64,000 nucleotides of DNA from Streptomyces sp. LX-29 (GCF_029541745.1 NZ_CP089746.1:7945559-8009558), one strand, 5' to 3'; numbered from the stretch's first letter, positions 40,820-49,974 are shown. Numbers and translations: made by a program. The notes: generated from the sequence alone by a model not told the origin.

Positions 40820-42820
40820 ATGACACGGGCGAGTGAACTGTCGGAGCTGCTGGGCCGTGCCGGACTGGATGTGATCGGCGACGCGAGGGACGAGGGCGTC
40901 ATCCCGCCTTCGGCCGCCTGGCGCCCGATCATCGCCGTCACGGCCGAGCCGACGGTGGCCGTCCGGAGGGACCGGCCCGACCTGGTCGCCGAGCTCAACG
41001 CGGAGTGGCACCGGCTCGCCGTCGCGCACCGGATCATCGACGACGACGGTGCCTTCCTCATCAGCGTCGCCGGCGACTGGCCGGGCCGGTCCTCCCCGTA
41101 CTGGACCCGGGTGCGACTCACCGCGCGCTGGGACCTCGCCGGTGTCCTCGGAGACCGCCCCGGGAAGCCGGAGTTCGTCACCGCCGCCCCCGACGGGGAG
41201 GCCCTGCTGGGGGCCACCACCGAGGAGTACGAGACCTGGCTCGTCGTCGTGGACCGGGTCACCGAACGCCGGGAGGCGGCCGCGCGGGCCGCCGCCCGGG
41301 AGACCCCGGAGCAGCGGGCCGCGGCCTGGGCGGTCCTCTCCCGAGGGCCGCGCCCCCGTGGACGCCTGCGCGAGGCGTGGGCCAACGGACTCGGGGGCCA
41401 TGCCGCCGCCCCCGACGACGTCCGACACGACCTGCTGGGCCTCAGCCACCGCCTGCTGTGGCGACCCCTGCCGGCCCCCCTCGTGGACGCCGCCATCGAC
41501 CACCCCGACGCGAAGGTGCGCGAGCTGACGGCCGAGGTCCAGCCGAACCTCGACGCCCGACAGTGGGCCCGACTGATCCTCGGCGAGGCCGACCCCCGGC
41601 GCCGCTGGATCCTCACCCTCCACGCGGCGGACCGGCGCGCGGCGCTGCCCGAGACCGCCCATGTGACGCTCGCCGCCGACCCGTCCGCCCGGGTCCGCGA
41701 GGAGACCGCCCGCCTCCCCGGCCTGCCCGTCGAGTCGCTGGCCACCCTGGCCGCCGACCCCGACCCGGCCGTCCGGGCCTCGGCCTGCGGGAACGGCTGG
41801 GCGCGGCTGCCCGAGCCACACCGGCGCACGCTGCTCTCCGACCCCGACGACCGGGTCCGCGCCACGGCCCTGTTGCTCCACCACCGCGACCATCCGATGT
41901 CGCGACCGGTCTTCGACACCCTGGACCACCGCGACCGGGCCGCCGAGTCCTGCCGGCTGGAGCGCGGACTCGCCGAGCACCTGTGCGCGCACGAGGAACC
42001 CGCGCTGCGCGCCGCTCTCGCGGCCAACCCGCACCTCGCGCCCGACCTGCTGGCCCGCCTGGCCCACGACACGGATCACGGCGTCCGCTTCGTCGTGTCC
42101 CTGCGTCCCGACCTCACCGAGGAACAGCGCGCCGCCATCCCGGTCGACGTCGACCCCCACGGGCTCCGGCACGCACTGCCCTGGGTCGTGGCGCTCCACC
42201 ACGACCCGCGGGCCATGCGCCGGCTGGCCGCCTCATCGCATCCGCTGGTGCGCGGCAGCGTCGCCCGCGCCAGGCACCTGCCACCGGACGTGGTGGAACG
42301 CCTCGCGCGCGACGAGGACCGTGTCGTGCGGCTCTTCCTCACCGAATCCTGCGACGACGCCCCCGCGGACCTGCTCCTGGAGGTGTGGCGCTGGTGGAAC
42401 GGGAGCCTCAGCCACCCCGGCCGCCCGCGCACCCACCCGAACTTCCCCCGCCGCGGACTCCTGCGGTACGCCGAGGATCCGAACCCCCGCATGCGGCAGT
42501 TGGCCCTGGACGACCCGGACGCGACCGCCGAGCTGGTGGAGCGCTTCAGCCGCGATCCCCACCGGGAGGTGCGGCTGCGCGCCGCGACCGATCCCCGGCT
42601 GACCCCCGCCTCCGCGGTACGGCTCCTCGACGATCCGCGCCTCGAGGTGCGCCGCGCCGCCGCCCGCCATCCTCGACTGCCGGCCGGGGTGCTGGCACGG
42701 CTGCTGTGGAACGTCGACCTCGCGGAGGACGCGGCCCGGAACCCGGCGCTGCCGGTCTCCGCCATGCGGCGGATGGTCCACCGGCTGCGGACGGAAACCG
42801 GCGCGGGCGCCCAGCCGTGA
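40820..42820 (+). CDS. Leucine-rich-repeat-variant (LRV) / HEAT-like repeat protein
   Basis: 666 aa without membrane segments. From ~170 to the end it is made of short helical repeats of the LRV type, e.g. LAADPDPAVRASA, LASDPDDRVRATALL-like units, LAANPHLAPDLLARLAHDTD, LARDEDRVVRLFL, LALDDPDATAELVERFSRDP, LDDPRLEVRRAAARHP. The first 170 residues form a separate alpha/beta part with conserved Trp. Such solenoids bind proteins or nucleic acid; no partner is evident. Confidence 0.8.
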   Translation: MTRASELSELLGRAGLDVIGDARDEGVIPPSAAWRPIIAVTAEPTVAVRRDRPDLVAELNAEWHRLAVAHRIIDDDGAFLISVAGDWPGRSSPYWTRVRLTARWDLAGVLGDRPGKPEFVTAAPDGEALLGATTEEYETWLVVVDRVTERREAAARAAARETPEQRAAAWAVLSRGPRPRGRLREAWANGLGGHAAAPDDVRHDLLGLSHRLLWRPLPAPLVDAAIDHPDAKVRELTAEVQPNLDARQWARLILGEADPRRRWILTLHAADRRAALPETAHVTLAADPSARVREETARLPGLPVESLATLAADPDPAVRASACGNGWARLPEPHRRTLLSDPDDRVRATALLLHHRDHPMSRPVFDTLDHRDRAAESCRLERGLAEHLCAHEEPALRAALAANPHLAPDLLARLAHDTDHGVRFVVSLRPDLTEEQRAAIPVDVDPHGLRHALPWVVALHHDPRAMRRLAASSHPLVRGSVARARHLPPDVVERLARDEDRVVRLFLTESCDDAPADLLLEVWRWWNGSLSHPGRPRTHPNFPRRGLLRYAEDPNPRMRQLALDDPDATAELVERFSRDPHREVRLRAATDPRLTPASAVRLLDDPRLEVRRAAARHPRLPAGVLARLLWNVDLAEDAARNPALPVSAMRRMVHRLRTETGAGAQP

Positions 42821-42889
42821 GCCGGGACGGCGAACCCACCGGGGCGTGGAGGGTGCCCGACCTGGTGGAGCGCCCGCGCGTCCGCCGGC

Positions 42890-43177
42890 TCACTCGTCCT
42901 CCGGCATGGGGGCGGGCCGGGCCTCTCGCATGCGTTCGGGTGTCCAATAGCCCTCGGACGTGCCGGGGTCCGGCCGCACGTCGCTGCTGGTGGAGCCCGG
43001 AGCCGGCGGAGGCTGCGGAGGTTTGGGCGCGGCCGCCGCGGTGCGCCAGGCGACCAGCGCGACCACGGCGGCGAGCACGGCGGCGGCCGTGCCCCACCAC
43101 GGCAACCGGTTCGCCCTGCCGCGGCCGCGGCCGCGGTCGTGGAGTCGGGCGGGTGTGGCGTGGTGGGGCCGGCTCAT
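42890..43177 (-). CDS. Small membrane protein sharing the YWTPERM motif of the neighbouring protease
   Basis: 95 aa. A basic N-terminus, one membrane segment (WWGTAAAVLAAVVALVAW), a Pro-rich linker and the end GYWTPERMREARPAPM. The heptad YWTPERM also occurs in the pro-region of the trypsin-like protease encoded 23 bp upstream on the same strand. GAGGAG precedes the ATG. Likely co-transcribed with the protease; a docking or regulatory role is inference. Confidence 0.7.
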   Translation of the reverse strand: MSRPHHATPARLHDRGRGRGRANRLPWWGTAAAVLAAVVALVAWRTAAAAPKPPQPPPAPGSTSSDVRPDPGTSEGYWTPERMREARPAPMPEDE

Positions 43178-43200
43178 GGCACTGTCTCCTCGTCGGAGGG

Positions 43201-44469
43201 TCAGGTGACGCTACCCTGCGCGTCGACCATCGCCTTCACCGCGTCGTCGAAGTACGGGGTCCGGTTCCAGCCGTCCGTGGCGAGCGTGCTCATCACGCCG
43301 TTGACGGAGCCCAGCCCGGTGAGCGGGTTGTAGTCCCGCAGCCAGGGGCCGCCGCTGGAGCCGCCACCGAAGTTGCACTGCATCTCGCGCCGGCCGTCGG
43401 TGACCGGACGGGTGACGCCCGTGCACCACGACTGCACCTCTCCGTCGGAGAAGTTGCCCGGGTAGCCGAGGATCGTGATGGCCTGGTCGGTGGGGAAGTT
43501 CCAGCTCAGCCCGTGACCGCCGGTCACGTCGACGACCTTGCTCCCGTTGAGCGTGAAGGTCGTCACCACCGCCACGTCCCGGCGCAGGTCGGAGTCGTTG
43601 ATCCAGGCGTCGAAGGTGCGGAACTGCTGGGCGGAGAAGAGCCCGAACGGGGTCACGCCCTCACGGTAGCGCGGCGCGTAGGTCCAGTTGGTCATCCAGG
43701 TGCCGCCGCCGCCCTGGTGCACACAGTGGCCCGCGGTGATGAGCATCTGCCGCGACGGGCTGCTGAGGGCGCTGGCCGAGCACACGTAGTCGAGCCCGTC
43801 CCCGGGGTCGGTGAAGAACACCTTGCCGACCGCGGCCGATTCGGTGAGCTGCGCCGCGGCCTGTGCCTGTGCCTGGGGCTTGGCCTGGTCCTGCTTCTGG
43901 GTCTTCGGCTTGGCCTGTGCCTGGGGCTTGGCCTGGTCCTGCTTCTGGGTCTTCGGCTTGGCCTGTGCCTGGGGCTTGGCCTGCTCCTGCTTCTGGGTCT
44001 TCGGCTTCGCCTGTGCCTGGGGCTTGGCCTGGCCCTGCTTCTGGGTCTTCGGCTTGGCCTGGGGCTTGGCCTGGCCCTTCTCCTGGGGCTTCGGCTTGGG
44101 CTTGGCCTCCCTCTGGGGCTCCGCCGCTGCCGGGGGCGCGCTCGCGTCGGTACTGCCCTGCCGTGCGTCGGCGGGCGGCGTCGACTCGGCCTTCGCGCTC
44201 TGGCCCGACGCGCCCGGCGCCATGTCGACGCGGTCGAGCGGTATGGCGTTCTTCATCCGCTCGGGCGTCCAGTAGCGCTGCAGCGCCTCGGCGGCGGTCG
44301 GTGAGTCGATCACCTCGCCATTGGCCATCCGCGGGGCGGGGCTGGCCGTGGTCTCGAGGGGCGGCACGGGGTCGGTCGGGTCGGGCGTGGCCCAGGCGGT
44401 CGCCGGACCGGTGAGCGCCAGGATGGCGGCCGTCGCCAGCGGAAGGACCGCGAGTCTGATACTTCGCAC
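43201..44469 (-). CDS. Secreted trypsin-like (S1) serine protease with repeat-rich pro-region
   Basis: 422 aa. Signal peptide MRSIRLAVLPLATAAILALT..AWA; a pro-region with RYWTPERMKNAIPLD; a Lys/Gln/Pro-rich stretch of about four 16-residue repeats (KPKTQKQDQAKPQAQA); then the catalytic domain with His248 (ITAGHCVHQ), Asp298 (RRDVAVV) and Ser372 (GGSSGGP). The repeat tract probably spaces or anchors the protease in the cell wall. GTG at 44469 is chosen for AAAGGAG 8 nt upstream. The small YWTPERM membrane protein follows in the same operon. Confidence 0.87.
   Translation of the reverse strand: MRSIRLAVLPLATAAILALTGPATAWATPDPTDPVPPLETTASPAPRMANGEVIDSPTAAEALQRYWTPERMKNAIPLDRVDMAPGASGQSAKAESTPPADARQGSTDASAPPAAAEPQREAKPKPKPQEKGQAKPQAKPKTQKQGQAKPQAQAKPKTQKQEQAKPQAQAKPKTQKQDQAKPQAQAKPKTQKQDQAKPQAQAQAAAQLTESAAVGKVFFTDPGDGLDYVCSASALSSPSRQMLITAGHCVHQGGGGTWMTNWTYAPRYREGVTPFGLFSAQQFRTFDAWINDSDLRRDVAVVTTFTLNGSKVVDVTGGHGLSWNFPTDQAITILGYPGNFSDGEVQSWCTGVTRPVTDGRREMQCNFGGGSSGGPWLRDYNPLTGLGSVNGVMSTLATDGWNRTPYFDDAVKAMVDAQGSVT
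43866..44090. repeat. Four 48-bp tandem repeats inside the protease gene
   Basis: Units start at 43866, 43914, 43962 and 44010, nearly identical, with a shortened unit after 44058. Each encodes 16 residues on the minus strand, so copy-number change stays in frame. Confidence 0.9.
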
Positions 44470-45065
44470 GGGTTTTGCTCCTTTGATCGAGGAGGGCAAC
44501 GCGCGGCGGAATGGACCCGCACACCCCGTCGCGTCCTGCGGGCCTGCCCGGGGCGCCGATCAATGCGGACGTCCCCGGCGCGGGCTCGAGTTCCGAGGGC
44601 GCGGGTCGAACGGGCATGAACCACGTTCACTGCCGGTGTGCCGCGTTGCGGGAGCACGTTGCGCGCGACACGAGAGCGCTACAACGTGACACACCGACAT
44701 CATGTGATCGCGCACGGTGGCCCGGCTTGGTGGGCTGCTCCGGACGAGTGATCGCGGCCTCCCGCGCGCCGGCTGCCGGCACCGGGCGTCCCGGGCCGCC
44801 GCGGTGCGCCCCGTCCCGGGAAACGCCTGGTGGGGGCGTGGTACGCGCCGTCGCCCGGGACGGTCGCAGGAGTGGTGTGCGGTGCCCGGGGGCGCGCCGA
44901 GGGGCCGGGAGCGGCTGCCGGCTCGTCCACGCGGCGGCCGCGGCCGGTCGGCGACCGGCCGGCCGGGTGGTGGGTGGTCGGCCGCGTCCCCGTCGTGGGC
45001 GCGCATCGACACCCCCGCGACCGGGCAGGGATGTACCGCCGCGGCGGCCGAACGGGAGGCTCTTG
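44470..45065. other. Intergenic region between the protease and TPR genes
   Basis: About 600 bp, divergent promoters expected for both flanking genes. Frames here lack ribosome sites and protein-like composition. A less GC-rich patch (about 44680-44720) contains CATCATGTGATCG. No gene or RNA recognised. Confidence 0.6.
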
Positions 45066-46412
45066 GTGGGTACGGACCGGCACGGACAGACGATGACCCG
45101 CACCGGCGCCGACGCGGCGCGCCACTACGAGAGCGCGCTGGACCATCTGCTCTTCTTCCGCGAGGAGGTGGACGCGGAGGTGCGTGCGGTGCTCCGCGAC
45201 TCGCCCCGTTCGGTCATGGGCAACGTCTTCGCCGCCTACCTCGGACTGCTGGGCACGGAGGAGACCGCCGCGGCCGACGCCCGCGGCGCGTTCGAGGCGT
45301 TCCGGCGGGAGGTGGACCCCGCGCGACTCACCTCTCGGGAGCGCGGGCACCTGGAGGCCGCGTCCTCCTGGCTCGCGGGCGACATCCACCGCGCTGGCCG
45401 CCTCCTGGCCGAGGTGAGCGTGGCCTGCCCGCGGGACGCGCTCGCCCTCGCCGTGGGCCATCAGATCGACTTCTTCACCGGCGACGCCGTGCTGCTGCGC
45501 GACCGCATCGGCGGCGCCCTCTCCGCCTGGGACGCGGACGATCCGCACTACGGGCCGCTGCTCGGCTGTTACGCCTTCGGCCTGGAGGAGTCCGGCCACT
45601 ACCAACGGGCCGAGCAGGTGGGCTTGGAGGCCGTGCAGCGCAACGCCCGCGACGTGTGGGGCATCCACGCCGTGGTGCACGCCTACGAGATGCAGGGGCG
45701 CTTCGAGGACGGCATCCGCTACCTGGACGCCCGCGCCCGGAACTGGGCGGACGGCAACTACCTCACCGTGCACAACTGGTGGCACTACGCCCTCTACCTT
45801 CTGGAGTCCGGGCGCACCGACCGCGTGCTGGAGGTCTACGACACCGCCGTGCACCACGAGGACTCGTCCGACGCGGCGATGGAGCTGCTGGACGCGGCCT
45901 CGCTGCTGTGGCGCCTGCACCTGGCCGGCGTCGACACCGGCGACCGGTGGAGCACCCTGGCCGACGCCTGGGCGCGGCGGCGGGACGGCGCGTACTACGC
46001 CTTCAACGACGCCCACGCCGTCATGGCCTACGTGGGCGCCGGCCGCCTCTCCGACGCCGAGGCCCTCGTCCGGGACCGGCAGGACTGGGTTCGGCGCGCC
46101 GACCCGGGCCTGTCCAACGTCTCCATGACCGTCGACATCGGCCTGCCGGTGTGCCGGGCCCTGGTCGACTACGGGCGCGGCCGCTACGACGAGGTCACCG
46201 AGCTGCTGCTTCCGCTGCGCCGCCGCCTCCACGCCTTCGGCGGCAGCCACGCCCAGCGGGACGCGCTGCAGCGCACCCTGGTCGAGGCCACCCTGCGGGG
46301 CAGCCGTCCCGACCTGGCCCGGACCCTGCTGAGCGAACGCGTCAGCCTGCGCCCGCGGTGCCGCTACGACCGGCAGGCCCAGACCCGCCTCGCCGGCCGG
46401 CTGGGCGGATGA
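45066..46412 (+). CDS. TTC38-type tetratricopeptide-repeat protein
   Basis: 448 aa. The start TDRHGQTMTRTGADAARHYE and the following ALDHLLFFREEVDAEV match the N-terminus of the TTC38 family; helical TPR-like units follow, including YAFGLEESGHYQRAEQVGLE and HAVVHAYEMQGRFEDGIRYL, then HNWWHYALYLLESG. In this family the conserved His and Asp residues are thought to have a catalytic or binding role, but the function is not settled. GTG at 45066 is selected because GGGAGG lies 6 nt upstream and it restores the family N-terminus. Confidence 0.82.
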   Translation: MGTDRHGQTMTRTGADAARHYESALDHLLFFREEVDAEVRAVLRDSPRSVMGNVFAAYLGLLGTEETAAADARGAFEAFRREVDPARLTSRERGHLEAASSWLAGDIHRAGRLLAEVSVACPRDALALAVGHQIDFFTGDAVLLRDRIGGALSAWDADDPHYGPLLGCYAFGLEESGHYQRAEQVGLEAVQRNARDVWGIHAVVHAYEMQGRFEDGIRYLDARARNWADGNYLTVHNWWHYALYLLESGRTDRVLEVYDTAVHHEDSSDAAMELLDAASLLWRLHLAGVDTGDRWSTLADAWARRRDGAYYAFNDAHAVMAYVGAGRLSDAEALVRDRQDWVRRADPGLSNVSMTVDIGLPVCRALVDYGRGRYDEVTELLLPLRRRLHAFGGSHAQRDALQRTLVEATLRGSRPDLARTLLSERVSLRPRCRYDRQAQTRLAGRLGG

Positions 46413-46467
46413 CCGGCGGCGCCGCGTCGGCCGGCTCCGACACCCAGGGCGACGTCCGTGCCGGCGC

Positions 46468-46869
46468 TCAGGGCGCCGTCGGCCGGTTCGGCTGGATCAG
46501 GTCCCAGCGGTTTCCGTACAGGTCCCGGAAGACGGCCACCGTGCCGTACGGCTCGCGCCGGGGAGCCTCCTCGAACACGACCCCGGCCGCCCGCATCCGC
46601 TCGTAGTCGCGGTCGAAGGCGTCGGTGTTCAGGAACCAGCCGACCCGGCCACCGGTCTGGTCGCCGACCCGGGCCGCCTGTTCGCCGTTCGCGGCCCTGG
46701 CCAGGAGCACCGCCGCCTCCCGCGCTCCGGGCGGAGCGACGACCACCCACCGCTTCGCGTCGTCGATCCGGGTGTCCTGCAGGAGCTCGAAGCCGAGGAC
46801 GTCCCGATAGAAGGCGATCGCCGCGTCGTAGTCGCGCACGACCACGGTCACCAGTCCGAGATGAGGCAT
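46468..46869 (-). CDS. VOC (glyoxalase/bleomycin-resistance) family protein
   Basis: 133 aa, one VOC unit: VTVVVRDYDAAIAFYRDVLG at the start, GWFLNTDAFDRDYERM and FRDLYGNRWDLIQP at the end, with the Glu in VFEEAP. These dimers bind metal or a ligand in a beta barrel; a specific substrate is not visible. ATG start; convergent with the TPR gene. Confidence 0.85.
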   Translation of the reverse strand: MPHLGLVTVVVRDYDAAIAFYRDVLGFELLQDTRIDDAKRWVVVAPPGAREAAVLLARAANGEQAARVGDQTGGRVGWFLNTDAFDRDYERMRAAGVVFEEAPRREPYGTVAVFRDLYGNRWDLIQPNRPTAP

Positions 46870-46954
46870 CCGGCGATGATGTCAGTGCGTCGGCCGCACG
46901 CGCCACCAGGCCCGGGGGGGCGATGGTGCGCGAGCACGGCGCCGGACCCGGCCG

Positions 46955-47587
46955 TCAGTCGAACCGAATGTGCCTGATCCCCGTCCAGGCGCGTCGCAGC
47001 CGTCCGCGCAGCTCTCCGTCCGAGTTCGGGCTCAGCGCCAGACCCGCCGAGGCGGCGACGCGCTCGGCGACCTGCGGGACCGTCAGCCGATCGGTCCACA
47101 GATGCTCGGCGAACTCCTCCCCGCGCAGGCGCTCCAGACAGACGTCGAGCTTGGACACCGCGAAGCTCTCCCGACGCAGCGCGGTGTCCTTGCCGGCGAC
47201 GAGCCCGATCGCGTGTCCGAGGCCGCGCTCACGCAGTCGGCGCAGCACCGTCTCCCGCTCGGCGAGCAGGGCGAAGTGCCTGACCTCGTGGCCGCATTCG
47301 CGCAGCCGGCCGACGGTCTCCTGGAAGTACTTCGGCTCCACGACCGTCATCGGCACGATCACCACCCCGTCGTGCCGGCGCAGTGTCAGGTCCAGCACCT
47401 CGAAGACCCCCTGCCGCCACGCCGCGAGGTCCTGGAAGTCCCCGCGCAGGCTCCGCGGCAGCGTCCGGTGGAGTCCGAATCCGACGTGTTCGGGATCGCA
47501 GACGATGCTGCCGGGGAGCCGGCGCCGGATCTCGTACGTGGTCTGCGTCTTGCCGCCCCCGAAGGGGCCGTTGATCCATAAGAGCAT
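46955..47587 (-). CDS. TmrB-like P-loop ATP-binding protein
   Basis: 210 aa. Walker A GPFGGGKTQT right at the N-terminus (INGPFGGGKTQT), followed by CDPEHVGFGLHRTL and VVIVPMTVVEPKYFQE. This matches the TmrB/tunicamycin-resistance group of small kinases-like ATPases; related proteins confer resistance by binding or phosphorylating the drug. The actual substrate is unknown. The promoter region is shared with the divergent AraC gene. Confidence 0.8.
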   Translation of the reverse strand: MLLWINGPFGGGKTQTTYEIRRRLPGSIVCDPEHVGFGLHRTLPRSLRGDFQDLAAWRQGVFEVLDLTLRRHDGVVIVPMTVVEPKYFQETVGRLRECGHEVRHFALLAERETVLRRLRERGLGHAIGLVAGKDTALRRESFAVSKLDVCLERLRGEEFAEHLWTDRLTVPQVAERVAASAGLALSPNSDGELRGRLRRAWTGIRHIRFD

Positions 47588-47607
47588 GGTCCGATCCTAC
47601 GGGGGCA

Positions 47608-47624
47608 CGCGGGCCGAGCCCGCG
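47608..47624. promoter_or_regulatory. Inverted repeat CGCGGGC-CGA-GCCCGCG
   Basis: Perfect 7-bp arms in the 115-bp gap between the divergent TmrB-like and AraC genes. Either an operator or a leader hairpin; GC-rich, so chance symmetry is possible. Confidence 0.35.
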
Positions 47625-47702
47625 GCCGTCGAGGGGGTGGGCGGAAAGTAGGGTGGATCGCCCCCGTCGACGCGGCGGGGTGGAAACGGGGGAGGGGCGA
47701 GA

Positions 47703-48641
47703 TTGGACATCCTGAGCGAGGCGCTGAGCTCGATGCGGACCGGGCAACCCACGTCGGTGCGCACCGAAGGCCGAGCGCCGTGGGGCCTGCGGCTCCCCAA
47801 GGTGGCGGGGGCCGGTTTCCACGTGGTGCTGCACGGCAGGTGCTGGCTGGTCCCCCTCGACGACACACGACACCTCGCGCCGCTCGACCTGAGCACGGGT
47901 GACGTGGTCTTCCTGCGGGACGGCCGGGACCACATCCTCGCCGACCACCCCGACACGCCGGCCGAGGCGGAGCAGCCCCACCACTACCGTCCGGGATCCC
48001 CCCTGGGCACGGTGAGCCTCGGCGGCGACGGGCCGCTCACCCGTCTGCTGTGCGGGAACTACCACCTGGACCAGGGGCGCCCCCACCCCCTGGTGCGTCA
48101 ACTCCCGGAGGTCGTCCACCTCAGGACCGGGCAGGGCCGCCACCCCGAGTTGAACGCCGCGATCGGCCTGCTCGCCGCGGAGTTGGAGAACCCGCGCATC
48201 GGGTCGGCCGGCATCGTCCCCACACTCATCGACTCGCTGCTGCTCTACATCCTGCGGGGCTGGCTGGAGGAGCAGCCACCCGCGACGGCCAGGGGCTGGG
48301 CCGCCGCCCTGGGCGACTCGGCGGTGGCGCCGGCCCTGGCGGCCATCCATGCGGACCCTTCCGTCCCGTGGACGGTCGAGTCACTGGCCGAACGGGTGGG
48401 CCTGTCCCGCGCGGCCTTCGCGCGGCGCTTCACCACGCTGGTCGGCGAGCCGCCCATGGCCTATCTGACCCGCTGGCGCATGACGACCGCCGCCAGGCTC
48501 CTCCGGGAGTCCAAGGCCCCGCTCACCGCGGTGGCCGCCCGGACCGGATACGGCTCGGAGTACGCCTTCGCCAAAGCGTTCAAGCGCGAGTTCGGGCAGG
48601 CTCCCGGCGGCTACCGCCGACAGTCCCGGGCCGCCGCCTGA
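47703..48641 (+). CDS. AraC-family regulator (cupin_6 N-terminal domain)
   Basis: 312 aa. Residues 1-190 are a cupin-like sensor (FHVVLHGRCWLVP, DLSTGDVVFLRDGRDH, VRQLPEVVHL); residues ~205-305 are a two-HTH AraC domain (WTVESLAERVGLSRAAFARR, MAYLTRWRMTTAARLLRES, AARTGYGSEYAFAKAFKREF). In this subgroup the target is often an adjacent oxidoreductase gene, here the RibD/DHFR-like gene downstream. TTG start; GGGGAGG lies about 8-10 nt upstream. Confidence 0.87.
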   Translation: MDILSEALSSMRTGQPTSVRTEGRAPWGLRLPKVAGAGFHVVLHGRCWLVPLDDTRHLAPLDLSTGDVVFLRDGRDHILADHPDTPAEAEQPHHYRPGSPLGTVSLGGDGPLTRLLCGNYHLDQGRPHPLVRQLPEVVHLRTGQGRHPELNAAIGLLAAELENPRIGSAGIVPTLIDSLLLYILRGWLEEQPPATARGWAAALGDSAVAPALAAIHADPSVPWTVESLAERVGLSRAAFARRFTTLVGEPPMAYLTRWRMTTAARLLRESKAPLTAVAARTGYGSEYAFAKAFKREFGQAPGGYRRQSRAAA

Positions 48642-48803
48642 GGAGCCCGAGGTCCGGTCTGCCGCCGGAGAGCGGGAGGCCGGCCTCCGCATGACGGTCC
48701 GTCACCGTGGGCGTCACCGCGAGCCGCATCACGTGCCACCGCGGGCGCACGGAAGGTTCTCCCGGGGCGTTGTCAGTGGTCGATGTCATGATCGGTCGAG
48801 TGG

Positions 48804-48820
48804 AGGTCAGTTCATGACCT
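48804..48820. promoter_or_regulatory. Inverted repeat AGGTCA-N5-TGACCT
   Basis: Perfect 6-bp arms, 31 bp upstream of the RibD/DHFR-like start, downstream of the AraC gene. Candidate operator for this gene. Confidence 0.45.
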
Positions 48821-48850
48821 GACCCGGGAACGAGGCAGAGGAGCGTTTCG

Positions 48851-49456
48851 GTGCGCATCGTGATCAGTGAGTTCATGAGCCTGGACGGCGTCGTGCAGGC
48901 GCCGGGCGGCCCGGAGGAGGACACCGACGGCGGGTTCGCCCACGGCGGCTGGTCGCACCCGTTCTTCGACCCGGAGGTGGTGGGCGGCGCCTTCGACGAC
49001 GCGTTGCGCACGGCCGAGGGGCTGCTCTTCGGACGCCGCACCTGGCGGACGATGGCCGCGGCGTGGCCGGAGCGGGCCGGCGACCCCTTCGCCGACCGGA
49101 TGAACGCACTCCCGAAGTACGTCGTCTCCGGCACCCTCGGCGACGACGAGGTGAGGGCGTGGGAGAACACCACCCGCATCCCCGGCGACGAGGCCGTCGC
49201 CCGGCTGCGGAGGCTGCGCGCGGCCGACGGCGGAGACCTGCTGGTCATGGGCAGCCCCACGCTGGTGCGCACCCTGCTCGAAGAGGGCCTGGTCGACGAG
49301 CTCCGACTCATGATCATGCCGGTGCTGCTGGGCGGCGGAAAGACGATCTTCCCGGGCGACGGTGGGCTGCGCACGCTGGAGCTGGTCTCCACGGTCGCCA
49401 GCGGCGCGGGTGTGCAGGTGTGCACCTACCGCCCGGTGGCCCAGGCGTCGGCCTGA
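48851..49456 (+). CDS. Dihydrofolate reductase-like / RibD C-terminal domain protein
   Basis: 201 aa. VISEFMSLDGVVQAPGG at the start, GLLFGRRTWRTM, YVVSGTL, LLVMGSPTLVRTLLEEGLVDELRL and PVLLGGGKTIF are the usual marks of the actinobacterial RibD_C/YyaP proteins. They bind NADPH; most have no proven substrate and are not the riboflavin enzyme. GTG start with GAGGAG 7 nt upstream. Confidence 0.87.
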   Translation: MRIVISEFMSLDGVVQAPGGPEEDTDGGFAHGGWSHPFFDPEVVGGAFDDALRTAEGLLFGRRTWRTMAAAWPERAGDPFADRMNALPKYVVSGTLGDDEVRAWENTTRIPGDEAVARLRRLRAADGGDLLVMGSPTLVRTLLEEGLVDELRLMIMPVLLGGGKTIFPGDGGLRTLELVSTVASGAGVQVCTYRPVAQASA

Positions 49457-49466
49457 CACTCCGGCG

Positions 49467-49587
49467 GGCGGCCCCGACGGAGCGCGTACGACGCGCATGC
49501 GGGGCGGACCGGTAGCGGCCGCGCATGACGCACGTGAGGCGGCCCGGCGGCGGCCCCGACGAAGCGCGCATGGCGCATGCGGGGCGG
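49467..49587. repeat. Imperfect 40-bp direct repeat
   Basis: GGCGGCCCCGACGGAGCGCG..CGCATGCGGGGCGG (from 49467) recurs as GGCGGCCCCGACGAAGCGCG..CGCATGCGGGGCGG (from 49549), period about 82 bp, between the RibD-like gene and the small membrane protein gene. Confidence 0.7.
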
Positions 49588-49608
49588 CCCGCCGGCGGCC
49601 CGGGGGTC

Positions 49609-49836
49609 TCAGCCGCGTCGGATGCGACGGACCAGCCGGGACAGCATGAAGTACAGCACCGTGACGACCGCCCAGCCTGCCAGGAACTGCATGGCCAGGG
49701 GCTTGTCGCCCTCGCTCCACAGGATGGCCGTCAACCCCGGGCCGCCGATCCACCAGAGGAACACGATGATGGCGACGACCGCCCCGGCGACGGATTCGGC
49801 CAGTTCGCCGAGGACCTCCTTGACCCAGTCCAACAT
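49609..49836 (-). CDS. 75-aa small membrane protein with two TM segments
   Basis: MLDWVKEVLGELAESVAGAV leads into segment 1 (VAGAVVAIIVFLWWIGG); segment 2 is FLAGWAVVTVLYFMLSRLV, and the end is Arg-rich, so both termini should be cytoplasmic. No known family; coding is supported by the ATG and composition. Function unknown. Confidence 0.65.
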   Translation of the reverse strand: MLDWVKEVLGELAESVAGAVVAIIVFLWWIGGPGLTAILWSEGDKPLAMQFLAGWAVVTVLYFMLSRLVRRIRRG

Positions 49837-49974
49837 GACTACCTACCCCCGTGCGGATGAAGTGGTTTCTTGATCAACTGTAGGAGTGTAAAGGCAGGTG
49901 TCGGCGCCTCCGAGCGGCCCGGATCCGCCCATGAAGATCACTGAGGCGACCCGCCGCCGGTAGGGTGGCCCGTC

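Noticed and set aside
41005..44304. Long plus-strand frame running across the LRV gene and the protease gene
   Set aside because: Pro/Arg-rich shadow crossing two unrelated genes on different strands; the true frames have clear domains.
44470..45065. A gene in the 600-bp gap before the TPR gene
   Set aside because: Open frames there have no ribosome site and random Arg/Gly/Pro composition.
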